From positions 1 to 64,000 of the forward strand of contig NZ_SNAQ03000015.1 in the NCBI RefSeq assembly GCF_004375085.3: 64,000 bases of DNA, given 5' to 3'. The stretch comes from Lewinella sp. W8. Its GTDB lineage: Bacteria > Bacteroidota > Bacteroidia > Chitinophagales > Saprospiraceae. Below the pieces are notes generated by a model, which searched no databases, was not told the DNA's origin, and saw only the letters and a list, made by a program, of their open reading frames with translations. Both the position numbers and the translations under genes were made by a program. Positions 17,384 through 26,436 of the stretch are shown one piece after another; position 1 is the stretch's first letter; every line of letters starts with the position of its first letter.

Positions 17384-18706
17384 TTACACCATCAGACGGA
17401 TGGGGTCTTCCAGCGTGGCCTTCACGTCGTTGAGGAAGGCGGCGGCGCTGGCACCATCAACGACACGGTGGTCGCTACTCAGGGTCACCTTCATCGTTTT
17501 ACCGGGAACCACCTGTCCGTCGCGGATCACGGCTTTGTCCTGGATGCCGCCCACGGCCAGGATGCAGGCGTCGGGCGGATTGATGATGGCCGTAAATTCT
17601 TCGACCCCAAACATGCCGAGGTTGGAGATGGTGAACGTATTACCGCTCATCTCCTCGGGGCTGAGTTTTTTGTTCTTCGCCCGTCCGGCCAGTTCCTTCA
17701 CCTCGGTGTTGATCTGGCTGAGGGATTTCATGTTCGCATAACGGATCACGGGAACGAGCAACCCGTCCGGAATGGCTACCGCCACGCCGATGTTGACGTC
17801 TTTGTTGGCCCGGATTTTATCCTCCATCCAGCTGGAGTTGATGGCGGGGTGCTTGGGCAGGTTAACCGCACAGGCCTTGACCACGAGGTCATTAAAGCTG
17901 ATCTTCACGGGAGCCACTTCGTTGAGGCGCTTACGGAATTCCCAGACTTTGTCCATGGCAATTTCCACGGTAACGTAGAAGTGGGGAGCCGAGAATTTCG
18001 ATTCTCCGAGGCGACGGGCGATCACCTTCCGCATCTGGCTGACGGGCGTATCCTCGTAATTCGCCTCACCGGCGTTGAAGGCAAAGGCCGGCACGTTGGG
18101 GGCTGCGGGAGCTTCCGCGGGGGCAGCGGCGGGGGCCGGAGCTGGCGTGGCCGCAGGTGCCGGGGCCGCAGGCTGAGGAGCAGCGGTACTGGCCTGTTCG
18201 ACGTCGCGCTTAATGATGCGGCCACCTTCTCCGCTTCCGCTGATGGAGCTCAGGTCAAGACCGGCTTCTTTGGCCATCGCGCGGGCCAGCGGACTGGCCT
18301 TTACCCGATCGTCCGTAGCCGGAGCAGCGGCGGCAGGTGCCGGGGCAGGTGCCGCGGCCTCGGAGGCTTTGGCGGGTTCGGAAGCGGTCTCGGCGGCGGG
18401 GGCTTCTTCCGCAGCGGCGGCACCATTGCTGCCACCTTCGGCCGCGGCCAGGGCGGCCTTCCAGTCTTCACCTTCCTCTCCGATGACGGCAATTATCCCG
18501 TCAATGGGTACTGCGCCTTCCTTCACGGCAATATGCAGCAGGACGCCCTCAAAGTAGGAGTCCAGCTCCATGGTCGCCTTATCCGTTTCCACCTCCGCAA
18601 GCGTCTGGCCGGGTTCGACGGCATCGCCTTCTTCAACGAGCCAGTCAACAATATTTCCCTCTTCCATCGTGTCGCTCATGCGGGGCATGCGAATTACCTC
18701 GGCCAT
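17384..18706 (-). CDS. Pyruvate dehydrogenase E2, dihydrolipoamide acetyltransferase
   Basis: 440 residues. A single N-terminal lipoyl domain (1-80) carries the lipoylation lysine in ETDKATMELD (Lys43). A long Ala/Pro/Glu-rich linker follows, then a peripheral-subunit-binding domain (about 133-170: KASPLARAMAKEAGLDLSS with GSGEGGRIIKRDV), a second Ala/Pro linker, and the catalytic domain (about 205-440) ending with DHRVVDGA, where His413 is the catalytic residue. It transfers the acetyl group from lipoamide to CoA in the pyruvate dehydrogenase complex. E1 and E3 genes are not in the window. A 2-oxoglutarate or branched-chain E2 is possible, but the single-lipoyl, PDH-style arrangement favours pyruvate. 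Confidence 0.92.
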   Translation of the reverse strand: MAEVIRMPRMSDTMEEGNIVDWLVEEGDAVEPGQTLAEVETDKATMELDSYFEGVLLHIAVKEGAVPIDGIIAVIGEEGEDWKAALAAAEGGSNGAAAAEEAPAAETASEPAKASEAAAPAPAPAAAAPATDDRVKASPLARAMAKEAGLDLSSISGSGEGGRIIKRDVEQASTAAPQPAAPAPAATPAPAPAAAPAEAPAAPNVPAFAFNAGEANYEDTPVSQMRKVIARRLGESKFSAPHFYVTVEIAMDKVWEFRKRLNEVAPVKISFNDLVVKACAVNLPKHPAINSSWMEDKIRANKDVNIGVAVAIPDGLLVPVIRYANMKSLSQINTEVKELAGRAKNKKLSPEEMSGNTFTISNLGMFGVEEFTAIINPPDACILAVGGIQDKAVIRDGQVVPGKTMKVTLSSDHRVVDGASAAAFLNDVKATLEDPIRLMV

Positions 18707-18836
18707 AATTGTATTTTTGGGTGTGCGGCAGCCGCCGCAAATTCTTGGGTGATTTGGGGCGGCAAATTTGCCACCAATTTATCGTAATTACAAGACGCTA
18801 GGGAAACAGTATGCCCCGACCATTGTTTTAGCCGTT

Positions 18837-19436
18837 ATGCAATTCTCTTCCAAGCTCATCGAGGATGCCGTGAATGCTTTTGCCGGATTACCCGGAATTG
18901 GCAAGAAAACCGCGCTCCGTTTAGTCCTCCATTTAGTCCAGCAACCCACCGTAGACAGTGTGGCCTTCGCCCGGGCAATTGCCACCATGCGGGAGAACAT
19001 TCAGCACTGTACGGTGTGCGGCAACCTGAGCGATCAACACATTTGCACCATCTGCCGGGACGAGCGGCGGGATCCGAGCCTGATCTGCGTCGTGGAATCC
19101 ATCCGGGACGTCATGGCCATCGAGGATACCCAACAATACCGGGGGCGCTACCACGTGCTCGGAGGCGTCATTGCCCCCATCGAGGGCATCGGCCCGGCGG
19201 ACCTCAACATCGATACCCTACTGGAAAGAGCCAAGCATCCGGACGTGCAGGAGATCATCATGGCCATCAGTCCCACCATTGAGGGCGACACCACCATCTT
19301 CTACATCAATCGCCAACTGCAGGACGTGGACGTATCCGTCAGCAACATTGCGCGCGGCGTATCCTTTGGCGGTGAGCTGGAATACGCCGATGAGGTTACC
19401 CTGGGCCGGAGCATTGTGGCCAGAACCCGCCTGTAA
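18837..19436 (+). CDS. recR: Recombination mediator RecR
   Basis: 199 residues from ATG 18837, exactly the usual RecR length; the longer frame upstream would add 23 unrelated residues. A helix-hairpin-helix (AFAGLPGIGKKTALRLVLHL, 15-34) is followed by a four-cysteine zinc finger (Cys58, Cys61, Cys70, Cys73) and a Toprim domain beginning LICVVESIRDVMAIEDT, with RYHVLGG and a closing VSFGGELEYADEVTLGRSI. RecR works with RecO, and RecF in some species, to load RecA on SSB-coated gaps. It is divergent from the E2 gene and convergent with the response regulator. Confidence 0.97.
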   Translation: MQFSSKLIEDAVNAFAGLPGIGKKTALRLVLHLVQQPTVDSVAFARAIATMRENIQHCTVCGNLSDQHICTICRDERRDPSLICVVESIRDVMAIEDTQQYRGRYHVLGGVIAPIEGIGPADLNIDTLLERAKHPDVQEIIMAISPTIEGDTTIFYINRQLQDVDVSVSNIARGVSFGGELEYADEVTLGRSIVARTRL

Positions 19437-19484
19437 AGACGAGGTTTCGTTTCCCGGCATCCCGGCTGAATACCAGGGTTGCTT

Positions 19485-19504
19485 GGCACCTGCGCGCAGC
19501 GCCC
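19485..19504 (-). repeat. Dispersed intergenic motif, copy c
   Basis: Minus strand GGGCGCTGCGCGCAGGTGCC, between the convergent recR and response regulator genes. Confidence 0.5.
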
Positions 19505-19524
19505 AGATAATTCGTCCCGAGCCC

Positions 19525-20181
<657 letters not shown>

Positions 20182-20194
20182 ACTTGGGTTCTAT

Positions 20195-21007
20195 TTAGTT
20201 CGAAGTGCTTTCCTGAGTAATCGGTAAATCAATATTCACGGAAACGCCCTGGCCCGGAGCGGCACGGTAGTCTACCGAGCCCCCCACCAGAGAGATTCTG
20301 CTTTCAATGTTTTTCAGTCCTAGTCCTCCCGTGGAGGTTCCACGCTCGGGCATTTCAAACCCTCTGCCGTTGTCCTGATAGGCAAACCGGAACCGGTCCC
20401 GCAGCCAATCAGCGTGGACTTCGATCCGCTTCGCCTCCGCGTGTTTGATGGTATTGTTTAGTAGTTCCTGCAGTACCCGATAGAGGGCAATTTCCTTTTG
20501 CTCGGGCAGCCGTTTGTTCACCGTGGCGGTGAAGTCGACGGAAACTCCTCCGCTATTATTGAGTCGGTCACAGAGATCCTCTGCGGCCGCGATGAAGCCG
20601 AATTTTTCCAATTCAGCCGGTAACAAATCGTGGGTTATCCGGCGGGTATTCTGGATGATTTCATCAAGAATATTCAGTGATTCCTGTCGGATCTCTTCGT
20701 TTCTCCCGGCATCACCCCCCGCCTTCATCTGCCGCAGATACAATCGCGCGGCGGTGAGGAGGCTGCCGATATCGTCGTGAAGGTCACGGGCAATGCGCCG
20801 GCGCTCGGCTTCCTGCACGTCCACCGCAGCCGCCAGCAAGGCCTGCTGGTGGCGGATTTCCTCCTGCTGCATCTGCCGATGTTGGGCCAGGAGCCTTCGC
20901 TGATACACCACAAAAAAGACGACCAGGGCAACCGCTAGTAAAAGCATGCCAATGATACTGCCCAATACGGTGGTCAGTGGAAACGCTATGTTCTCAATCT
21001 CTCCCAT
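20195..21007 (-). CDS. Sensor histidine kinase, NarX/DegS (HisKA_3) type
   Basis: 270 residues from ATG 21007; an upstream start at 21043 would add 12 residues. One membrane helix (about 12-35) is followed by a coiled coil, the HisKA_3 dimerisation helix with phospho-acceptor His77 in RRIARDLHDDIGSLL, and an HATPase_c domain with N-box NNTIKHAEAK, G1 box DNGRGFE and G2 box GLGLKNI. There is no periplasmic sensor domain, so the signal may be intramembrane or come from a partner; the 7TM gene directly upstream (21127-21807) is the obvious candidate. The protein phosphorylates the adjacent NarL-type regulator. Confidence 0.93.
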   Translation of the reverse strand: MGEIENIAFPLTTVLGSIIGMLLLAVALVVFFVVYQRRLLAQHRQMQQEEIRHQQALLAAAVDVQEAERRRIARDLHDDIGSLLTAARLYLRQMKAGGDAGRNEEIRQESLNILDEIIQNTRRITHDLLPAELEKFGFIAAAEDLCDRLNNSGGVSVDFTATVNKRLPEQKEIALYRVLQELLNNTIKHAEAKRIEVHADWLRDRFRFAYQDNGRGFEMPERGTSTGGLGLKNIESRISLVGGSVDYRAAPGQGVSVNIDLPITQESTSN

Positions 21008-21126
21008 AATGCTAAGGCAATATTCACCACGGCCAATTCGCAAATGGGGGAAGAGGTGCTATCTCGAGTAACTCGGGAAAAGGTAAGCCCGTTCCTGATT
21101 CCAATACTAGTGACAAAGTAAGTAAT

Positions 21127-21807
21127 CTATCCGACATTGGCTTGGAGTTTTTTTCCTGACCGGACCCAGAATGCGACGCCGTAGACCAGATTCACGATGA
21201 TGTTGAGAATGGAATGAACGGAGTACACTGACCAAAATGTCAGGGCGTCATTTTTGAGCACGTCCGTCATCAGAAATACGATGAAGTTGCCGGAAAAATA
21301 GATGGTCAACACCGCACTGATCCAGAACAGCGGCTCGCGTTCAAGCCGATCTATCTGCAGCTTTTGGAGCAACTGATAGAAGTAGTAAAATATCACGCTG
21401 AGCATCAGTACACTCTGGGTGGTTCTCACCGTGGTATTGAAGTTAAATACCCCATCAATGAAGAGCGCATTGATGATCACCAGCCCAGTGAATCCCCCCA
21501 GAATCCACTTCAACCAGCTCAACTTCCCCGCCTCCCGAAACACCGAGCGGTAGGCCAGCAACAGCAAGACGGTTTGCGCCCAGGTAAAGAGATGCAGCAG
21601 GGGCAGGTTGTTCCCGGTGATCTCCAACTGTTCAATGATTAACCGATAGATAACCAGCACCAACTCGGTTACCAAAGACAGCGCCACCAGATAAAACACC
21701 ATGCGCTGACTCCAGTCGTGCCGACGGAAGGTGAACCACCCCAGCAGGAACGGGATAATGACGGAGTAAGAGGAAGCATTTCTAAACCAGTCCATCCAGG
21801 GTTCCAT
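21127..21807 (-). CDS. Seven-helix membrane protein, hypothetical, next to a two-component pair
   Basis: 226 residues from ATG 21807 (MEPWMDWFRNASSYSV); starts at 21846 and 21795 are also possible. Seven hydrophobic segments are visible, starting with YSVIIPFLLGWFTF, MVFYLVALSLVTELVLVIY, LPLLHLFTWAQTVLLLLAY and continuing to ILNIIVNLVYGVAFWV, with a basic C-terminal end. It lies 119 bp upstream of a kinase that lacks a sensor domain, on the same strand. In Bacteroidota such proteins often stand next to NarL-type systems. A sensing role is inferred from position only. Confidence 0.7.
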   Translation of the reverse strand: MEPWMDWFRNASSYSVIIPFLLGWFTFRRHDWSQRMVFYLVALSLVTELVLVIYRLIIEQLEITGNNLPLLHLFTWAQTVLLLLAYRSVFREAGKLSWLKWILGGFTGLVIINALFIDGVFNFNTTVRTTQSVLMLSVIFYYFYQLLQKLQIDRLEREPLFWISAVLTIYFSGNFIVFLMTDVLKNDALTFWSVYSVHSILNIIVNLVYGVAFWVRSGKKLQANVG

Positions 21808-21851
21808 AAGCTGGCCATCTAGGGTTGACTTGTGCCCGGGGAGCACAAGCG

Positions 21852-22625
21852 TTAGGGGTTTTGCGGAGGAATGGGTTGGCTGAAGTCGTAGTAACTCGTA
21901 TCGTCGTCCTCGTCCGCCAAGCGTTTCTTGCGGGGATCATCCCCCACGTCAGGCTTTACCTGCAGCACCGGACGGAAGCTGAAGGGGTGGGTGCTGACGC
22001 TGATACCGCGCCCCAGGTGAACGTAGACCCGGACGGGGTTGTCCCCAAAATTCGCGATGGACTTGGTGATCTCCTGGCTCTCCTGGTTGGAGAACCGGTA
22101 GGCCTTCACCCGCCGCCCCAGCATGTAGGCATTGGACTCAAACGGTACGCCCAGGTCCTCGTGTCTCGTTTCCAGCCAGTGGTGAGCAAACAGGAAGGCC
22201 GCCGCTCCGGAGATGGCGTCTGGCCCGCTCTCGATGGACTCGTTCGGATTGGTGGGAAAGGAAGGGTCAGCGTCCCATTGGAGTAAGAAGCCGTTGGTAT
22301 ACTGATCGGAATCCTGGTCCCGGACCTGTAAGATGGGTTTGAAGTGGGGATCTTCGGGAGCAAACTCCCCGTCGTATCCCTTTTCCAGACCCAGATATAC
22401 CAGGTAGTAGGGCGTACCCTTCAGAGATTTTGTCCGGCGCTTGAGTTCCTTAACCTGCTTGTGGTCCAGGAAAAAGCTAACGATACGTTCGGTTTGGTTC
22501 TCTGCTTGGTCGTAGGCGTAGAACAGGCCCGGCAAGTCTTCCGAGCGACAGCGCTGCCAGCGTTTTGAGAAACCCTTGAAGTCATTGGAGTCAAGCGACA
22601 ACTCCTTCTTTTTTTTCTTCTTCAT
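21852..22625 (-). CDS. Hypothetical cytoplasmic protein with Lys-rich start
   Basis: 257 residues beginning MKKKKKKELSLDSNDFKGF. No signal peptide or membrane helix is seen. Features include YYLVYLGLEKGYDGEF, ILQVRDQDSDQYTNGFLLQWDADPSFPTNP, AAAFLFAHHWLET and a C-terminal RVYVHLGRGISVSTHPFSFRPVLQVKPDV segment, mixed alpha/beta. I do not recognise the family. It ends close to the start of the 7TM gene, so it may head the leftward operon with the 7TM protein, kinase and regulator. Confidence 0.65.
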   Translation of the reverse strand: MKKKKKKELSLDSNDFKGFSKRWQRCRSEDLPGLFYAYDQAENQTERIVSFFLDHKQVKELKRRTKSLKGTPYYLVYLGLEKGYDGEFAPEDPHFKPILQVRDQDSDQYTNGFLLQWDADPSFPTNPNESIESGPDAISGAAAFLFAHHWLETRHEDLGVPFESNAYMLGRRVKAYRFSNQESQEITKSIANFGDNPVRVYVHLGRGISVSTHPFSFRPVLQVKPDVGDDPRKKRLADEDDDTSYYDFSQPIPPQNP

Positions 22626-22943
22626 TCCTTTTGTGTTGAATCCGTAACGGTGGTGCCAAACTACCGCATTCGAGGTTTAAATGCTTGTTTTCAGGTGATT
22701 AATTCTGGACCCATACACTACTTCATCCGTAGGAAAGCTTCATCTTTCCCAGAGTGAAGTAGCATTTGACCACAAACAAGTGATTTCCCTCCCCTTAATC
22801 CAAATACATCACCGCTAAGCAGGTATTTCTACCTATTCATTCGGGGATTTACCCCCACGCCCACGCTAAAGCAGGGTGGGAAGGTCACCAGGCAAGAAAA
22901 AATTGCCCCCCAACGATTTGCGGAATCTACCCGAGGGAAAATA
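22626..22943. other. Gene-free region
   Basis: Between two leftward genes. It should contain the promoter of the upstream end of the two-component cluster and the 3' region of the 22944 gene. I found no full promoter match or convincing terminator and no coding frame. Confidence 0.5.
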
Positions 22944-24113
22944 CTAGGGATGACCCATCCCCAGGGCGCTCAGACTAAGTTCGGTGAGATAGGGTATCCT
23001 CCGGACGGGCCGCAGGGTGCCCAGGTCGGCCTCCCGGCCGAACCAGTCCTGTAGTACCCGGACGGAAAACATCCGGAAGTAGGTATACCAGCCTCCGTAT
23101 TCGGCGGCGGCCCAGAGTCCGATTTCATTTTCGTACTGGTTACAGGCCAGGGGCATGGCGCCCAGGTCGCAGAAGCGGGCCGTTTCACCGTCGCGCATAT
23201 TGGGCCTCACCCCCACCGAGAAGGGGCTGCCACTACCCTGTTTGAAGTAGTGCTTCCACTCTTGCCAGGGAATGTCGGTCTGGGTTTCTTCGGGGATAGC
23301 CGCGGCCCGGTAGCAGATGTACAGTCCCGTAGCCGTAGCCGTGGGTTCCAGGCGACATCGGTTGGTAGAACTGAAGGCCGCACAGGGCAAGCGGGATTCC
23401 TGGTAATGCAGTTCATCGCGAATGTAGGAAGTCCAGTCGGCCAGGGTGGCCCGGGAGTAGTCGGTGCCGGCGTATTGGTCGTACAGGCGGAGGGCGTAGG
23501 TGGCCGCGGCGTTGTCGGCGGGGCGGAAAAAGTCCTCACCGGCCCGGCTCCCCAGATGCTTGTACCGCCCCCGCTGTAGTCGTTTACCGATGTGTTCCCC
23601 GACGAGGCGGAAGGACTCACCGTAGGAGTCGTTCCCGGTAGCCAATTGATAATGGCCCAGGGTGATGCCGGCGTGAGCCAGGAAAAACACCTCCCGGTCA
23701 CGGTTGACGCCCCGGCCCCACTGTCGGAGGTTGTCCCGGTCGGCTACCCAGGAAGCCAGCACCCCCAGGGTGCTGTCAATGGCCGGCGCCCGCTCGGGGA
23801 GTTGGGTGCGGGCACGGTACAGGGCCTGGCTCGCGGAACTGGCCAGGAACAGGCGGTCCTCCACTTCCGCTAAGTCGTTGAGCTCAAAGAGGTCCTCCCG
23901 GTTCAGTTCCTCCAAAAGCTGGACAATTGCCCGGTCCTGTTGCACCCGAAGGCGGTCCTGGAAAAACACCGTAAGGGTGAAAAACACCAGCAGTAAACCG
24001 ATCGCTCCGGGAACGAAGGCCCATGGCCGTCGGCCGATGCGCCACAACCACCAGGTAGGTATGGCAAATAAAAGGCAGAAAAGTAGTGGAGGAAGAATTC
24101 CAGTTATCGACAT
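22944..24113 (-). CDS. Unknown protein with two N-terminal membrane helices and helical periplasmic domain
   Basis: 389 residues. Two membrane segments (about 5-25 and 31-50) are followed by a long, mostly helical soluble part with many aromatic residues. Notable stretches are LFLASSASQALYRA, REVFFLAHAGITLGHYQLA, RPADNAAATYALRLYDQYAGTD, a Cys-containing area (LPCAAFSSTNRCRLEP, LYICYRAA, RFCDLGAMPLACNQY) and WAAAEYGGWYTYFRMFSV. The repeating helices suggest an alpha/alpha-barrel like those in glycan-active or terpenoid enzymes, but I cannot assign a family. It begins 20 bp after the stop of the GH13 gene, so the two are very likely co-transcribed and may work on the same substrate. Confidence 0.65.
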   Translation of the reverse strand: MSITGILPPLLFCLLFAIPTWWLWRIGRRPWAFVPGAIGLLLVFFTLTVFFQDRLRVQQDRAIVQLLEELNREDLFELNDLAEVEDRLFLASSASQALYRARTQLPERAPAIDSTLGVLASWVADRDNLRQWGRGVNRDREVFFLAHAGITLGHYQLATGNDSYGESFRLVGEHIGKRLQRGRYKHLGSRAGEDFFRPADNAAATYALRLYDQYAGTDYSRATLADWTSYIRDELHYQESRLPCAAFSSTNRCRLEPTATATGLYICYRAAAIPEETQTDIPWQEWKHYFKQGSGSPFSVGVRPNMRDGETARFCDLGAMPLACNQYENEIGLWAAAEYGGWYTYFRMFSVRVLQDWFGREADLGTLRPVRRIPYLTELSLSALGMGHP

Positions 24114-24133
24114 AACGGTTGGCGGGATACCCT

Positions 24134-25969
24134 TTAGGGAGTAAAACGAAAGACGTGGGCGGAAAGCGGAGCAAGCGTCAGGGAAACCGTTCCCTCCACT
24201 AAATTGGCGTCGGCAGCGTCCCCCAGTAAATCCGTAAACGTATATGGTTTGGCCGGATCCAATCCCACGACCTCCAGGGCACTGGGCGGTACGGCCAGCT
24301 CCAGCGACTGAGGAGCATCGTCGGCAAAGTTGGTCACCACCAGGACGACCTCTCCCTCGGTGTACCGGAGAAAAGCATACTGCTTATCGGTATATCCCGC
24401 ACTGTTCACCGCCCGGTTGTAGGGATGTAAATCCAGAAAGTCTCCCCGGGCCACGGAGGGCAGTTCCGTGGACAGACGCAGGAGCGTCCGGTAGAAGGCA
24501 CGGAGTTGCCGCTGCTCTTCACTCAGGCCACCTCCGTCGAAAGCACCACCGTTTACCCACTTGAGGTGTTCGGGCACGCTCCAGTAGTCGAACATCGTCG
24601 TTCGGCCGTCATCCCCGCCGAAGCCACTCGCCCCGAGGGCGGGCTCCCCGTCTTCCTGGCCAAAGTAGACCATGACCGGACCGGTATACCAAAGCGCGCT
24701 GACGGCCATGGCCGGGATGGCGTAGCGCGGGTCTCCGGAAAAGAAGCGGGAGGCGATGCGTTGTTCGTCGTGGTTCTCCAGGAATCGGAGCAGGTGCTTG
24801 TTCTGCCCCTCGAGGGCCTTCCACACTCCGGGAAGGTTATCCGTACTGCCCGAGCCCGTCATCAGGTGGCGCAGCGTATCGTATAGCTGCACCTTATCGT
24901 ACAGGTAATCAAATTTTCCCTGCGTGAGGTAATCATCGTACCATTCCGGCACGTAGATCTCCGCCAGAAAAATGATGTCCGGATTGACGGCCTTTACCTG
25001 AGGGATGGCCCAGCCCCAAAATTCGTAAGGCGTAAACTGCACAAAGTCACAGCGAAACCCATCCACCCCGCGTTCGGCCCAGTAGGTGAGGATTTCCAAC
25101 ATTTGGTGCCAGGTTCGGGGAATGGGCTCAAAGTGCTTGGCCTCGTCATTATCCAGGTCCAGGCCATAATTCAGCTTGACGGTCTCAAACCAGTCGTTTA
25201 CGCTAGGCTGCGGGGTCATGGCGTTGTTGCCAGAAACCTTGGCCGGATTTTCCGCGAAGCTTCCGTCCTTGGTCGGGAAGGAATAGTCGCCGAGGGGGAC
25301 GTACCCTTCGGGAACCCGGAAGGACTCCCCGGGCAGATAGTAGAAGTTATTGTTGGGGGAGAACCGCACGGAGGTGTCGTCTTCTGCCCCCAGATCCACC
25401 ACTCCCGCCGGCTTCTTGTCCGAATAATAGTCGCGGGCAACGTGGTTGGGGACAAAGTCGATGATCACCTTCATATCCGCCGCGTGGGTCCGCTCCACCA
25501 GTTCGTCAAACTCTTCTAGCCGGCGGTCCACGTCAACGGCCAGATCGGGATTGACGTCGTAGTAATCCTTGATGGCGTAGGGAGAGCCCGCCCGCCCCTT
25601 GACGACGTCGGCGTCATCCAATCGGATACCGTATTCCCGGTAATCGCGAACGACGGCGTGCTCCAGTACGCCGGTATACCACACGTGAGTGTAGCCCATA
25701 TCGCGCAGGGCCTCCAGGGCCCGTGGGGTAAAGTCCGCAAATTTGCCGACGCCATTTTGTTCCGCCGTTCCGTAGACAACGTTCGACGTATTCTGGTTTC
25801 CGAACAGACGGGTGAATACCTGATACACCGCAATCTTTTCCAGCTTGTCGGGTTCGCGCAAGACGTTGTCCGTAATTAAGGTATCCATGGCTTCGTCTTC
25901 GGGGGCATTTCCACTACAGGCGGAAAAGAGTAGCACCAGCAGTAGAGCAAGAAATCTTGGATCATTCAT
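24134..25969 (-). CDS. GH13-family alpha-amylase-like lipoprotein
   Basis: 611 residues with a lipoprotein signal (LLVLLFSAC, Cys18). All four conserved GH13 regions are present: I DFVPNHV (171-177), II GFRCDFVQ (304-311) with the nucleophile Asp308, III FLAEIYV with the acid/base Glu337, and IV FLENHDEQR (397-404) with the transition-state Asp401. The C-terminal ~90 residues form a beta domain (LVVTNFADDAPQSLELAVPP). It should cleave or rearrange alpha-glucosidic bonds at the cell surface or in the periplasm. The exact specificity is open (amylase, maltogenic or transglycosylase). It is first in a two-gene leftward unit with the unknown membrane protein. Confidence 0.92.
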   Translation of the reverse strand: MNDPRFLALLLVLLFSACSGNAPEDEAMDTLITDNVLREPDKLEKIAVYQVFTRLFGNQNTSNVVYGTAEQNGVGKFADFTPRALEALRDMGYTHVWYTGVLEHAVVRDYREYGIRLDDADVVKGRAGSPYAIKDYYDVNPDLAVDVDRRLEEFDELVERTHAADMKVIIDFVPNHVARDYYSDKKPAGVVDLGAEDDTSVRFSPNNNFYYLPGESFRVPEGYVPLGDYSFPTKDGSFAENPAKVSGNNAMTPQPSVNDWFETVKLNYGLDLDNDEAKHFEPIPRTWHQMLEILTYWAERGVDGFRCDFVQFTPYEFWGWAIPQVKAVNPDIIFLAEIYVPEWYDDYLTQGKFDYLYDKVQLYDTLRHLMTGSGSTDNLPGVWKALEGQNKHLLRFLENHDEQRIASRFFSGDPRYAIPAMAVSALWYTGPVMVYFGQEDGEPALGASGFGGDDGRTTMFDYWSVPEHLKWVNGGAFDGGGLSEEQRQLRAFYRTLLRLSTELPSVARGDFLDLHPYNRAVNSAGYTDKQYAFLRYTEGEVVLVVTNFADDAPQSLELAVPPSALEVVGLDPAKPYTFTDLLGDAADANLVEGTVSLTLAPLSAHVFRFTP

Positions 25970-25991
25970 TTTGGTATCGACGGGTAGGCTC

Positions 25992-25999
25992 CAAAGCTA
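25992..25999 (-). promoter_or_regulatory. Candidate -7 box for the GH13 gene
   Basis: Minus strand TAGCTTTG matches TANNTTTG and lies 23 bp before the ATG at 25969, so the leader would be short. No -33 TTTG was found at 19-21 bp. Confidence 0.4.
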
Positions 26000-26108
26000 C
26001 GGAAGTCCCCTCACTTGGCCGGAGCGGCGAGAGATCATGGAGGCGGGTACAACATTTTGGGCGTCCATTCAGAGTTCCTCGGCTTTCGGGGGCGTCGATG
26101 CCATTAGC

Positions 26109-26131
26109 GGGCGACGGAGCGCAGGTGCAGG
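26109..26131 (+). repeat. Dispersed intergenic motif, copy d
   Basis: GGGCGACGGAGCGCAGGTGC followed by AGG, in the gap between the divergent GH13 and PolX genes. Confidence 0.5.
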
Positions 26132-26202
26132 GTAGTTCGCTTGAGCAGCCGGGGTACCCGGCAGTTGACGCGGGGAACGGAGAACTGGAAAGCAAAACCA
26201 TT

Positions 26203-26408
26203 ACGACCGGCTTGCGGAGCAAGTCTTTTCCGGGGGGCTCCTTCTTAGTCTTAGCCTTCTCCTCAGTTTTACGACCGGCTTGCGGAGCAAGCCTTTTCCG
26301 GGGGACTCCTTCTTAGTCTTAGCCTTAGCCTTCTCCTCAGTTTTGCGACCGGCTTGCGGAGCAAGCCTTTTCCGGGGGCCTCCTTCTTAGCTTTAGCCTT
26401 CTCCTCAG
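26203..26408. repeat. Three imperfect tandem repeats of about 68 bp
   Basis: Units start with ACGACCGGCTTGCGGAGCAA at 26203 and 26271 and with GCGACCGGCTTG at 26345. Each continues with CTTTTCCGGGGG, a CTCCTTCTTAG tract and a CCTTCTCCTCAG end. The second unit carries a 6-bp AGCCTT insertion, giving spacings of 68 and 74 bp. CTTGCGGAGCAAG in each unit is a small hairpin. A 64-codon leftward frame across it is a product of the repeats, not a gene. Confidence 0.75.
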
Positions 26409-26436
26409 CCTTAGCCAGAACACCTATCTTCGCCGC

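Noticed and set aside
17468-18787. 439-codon plus-strand frame opposite the E2 gene
   Set aside because: It is an antisense shadow of the Ala/Pro-rich E2 coding sequence.
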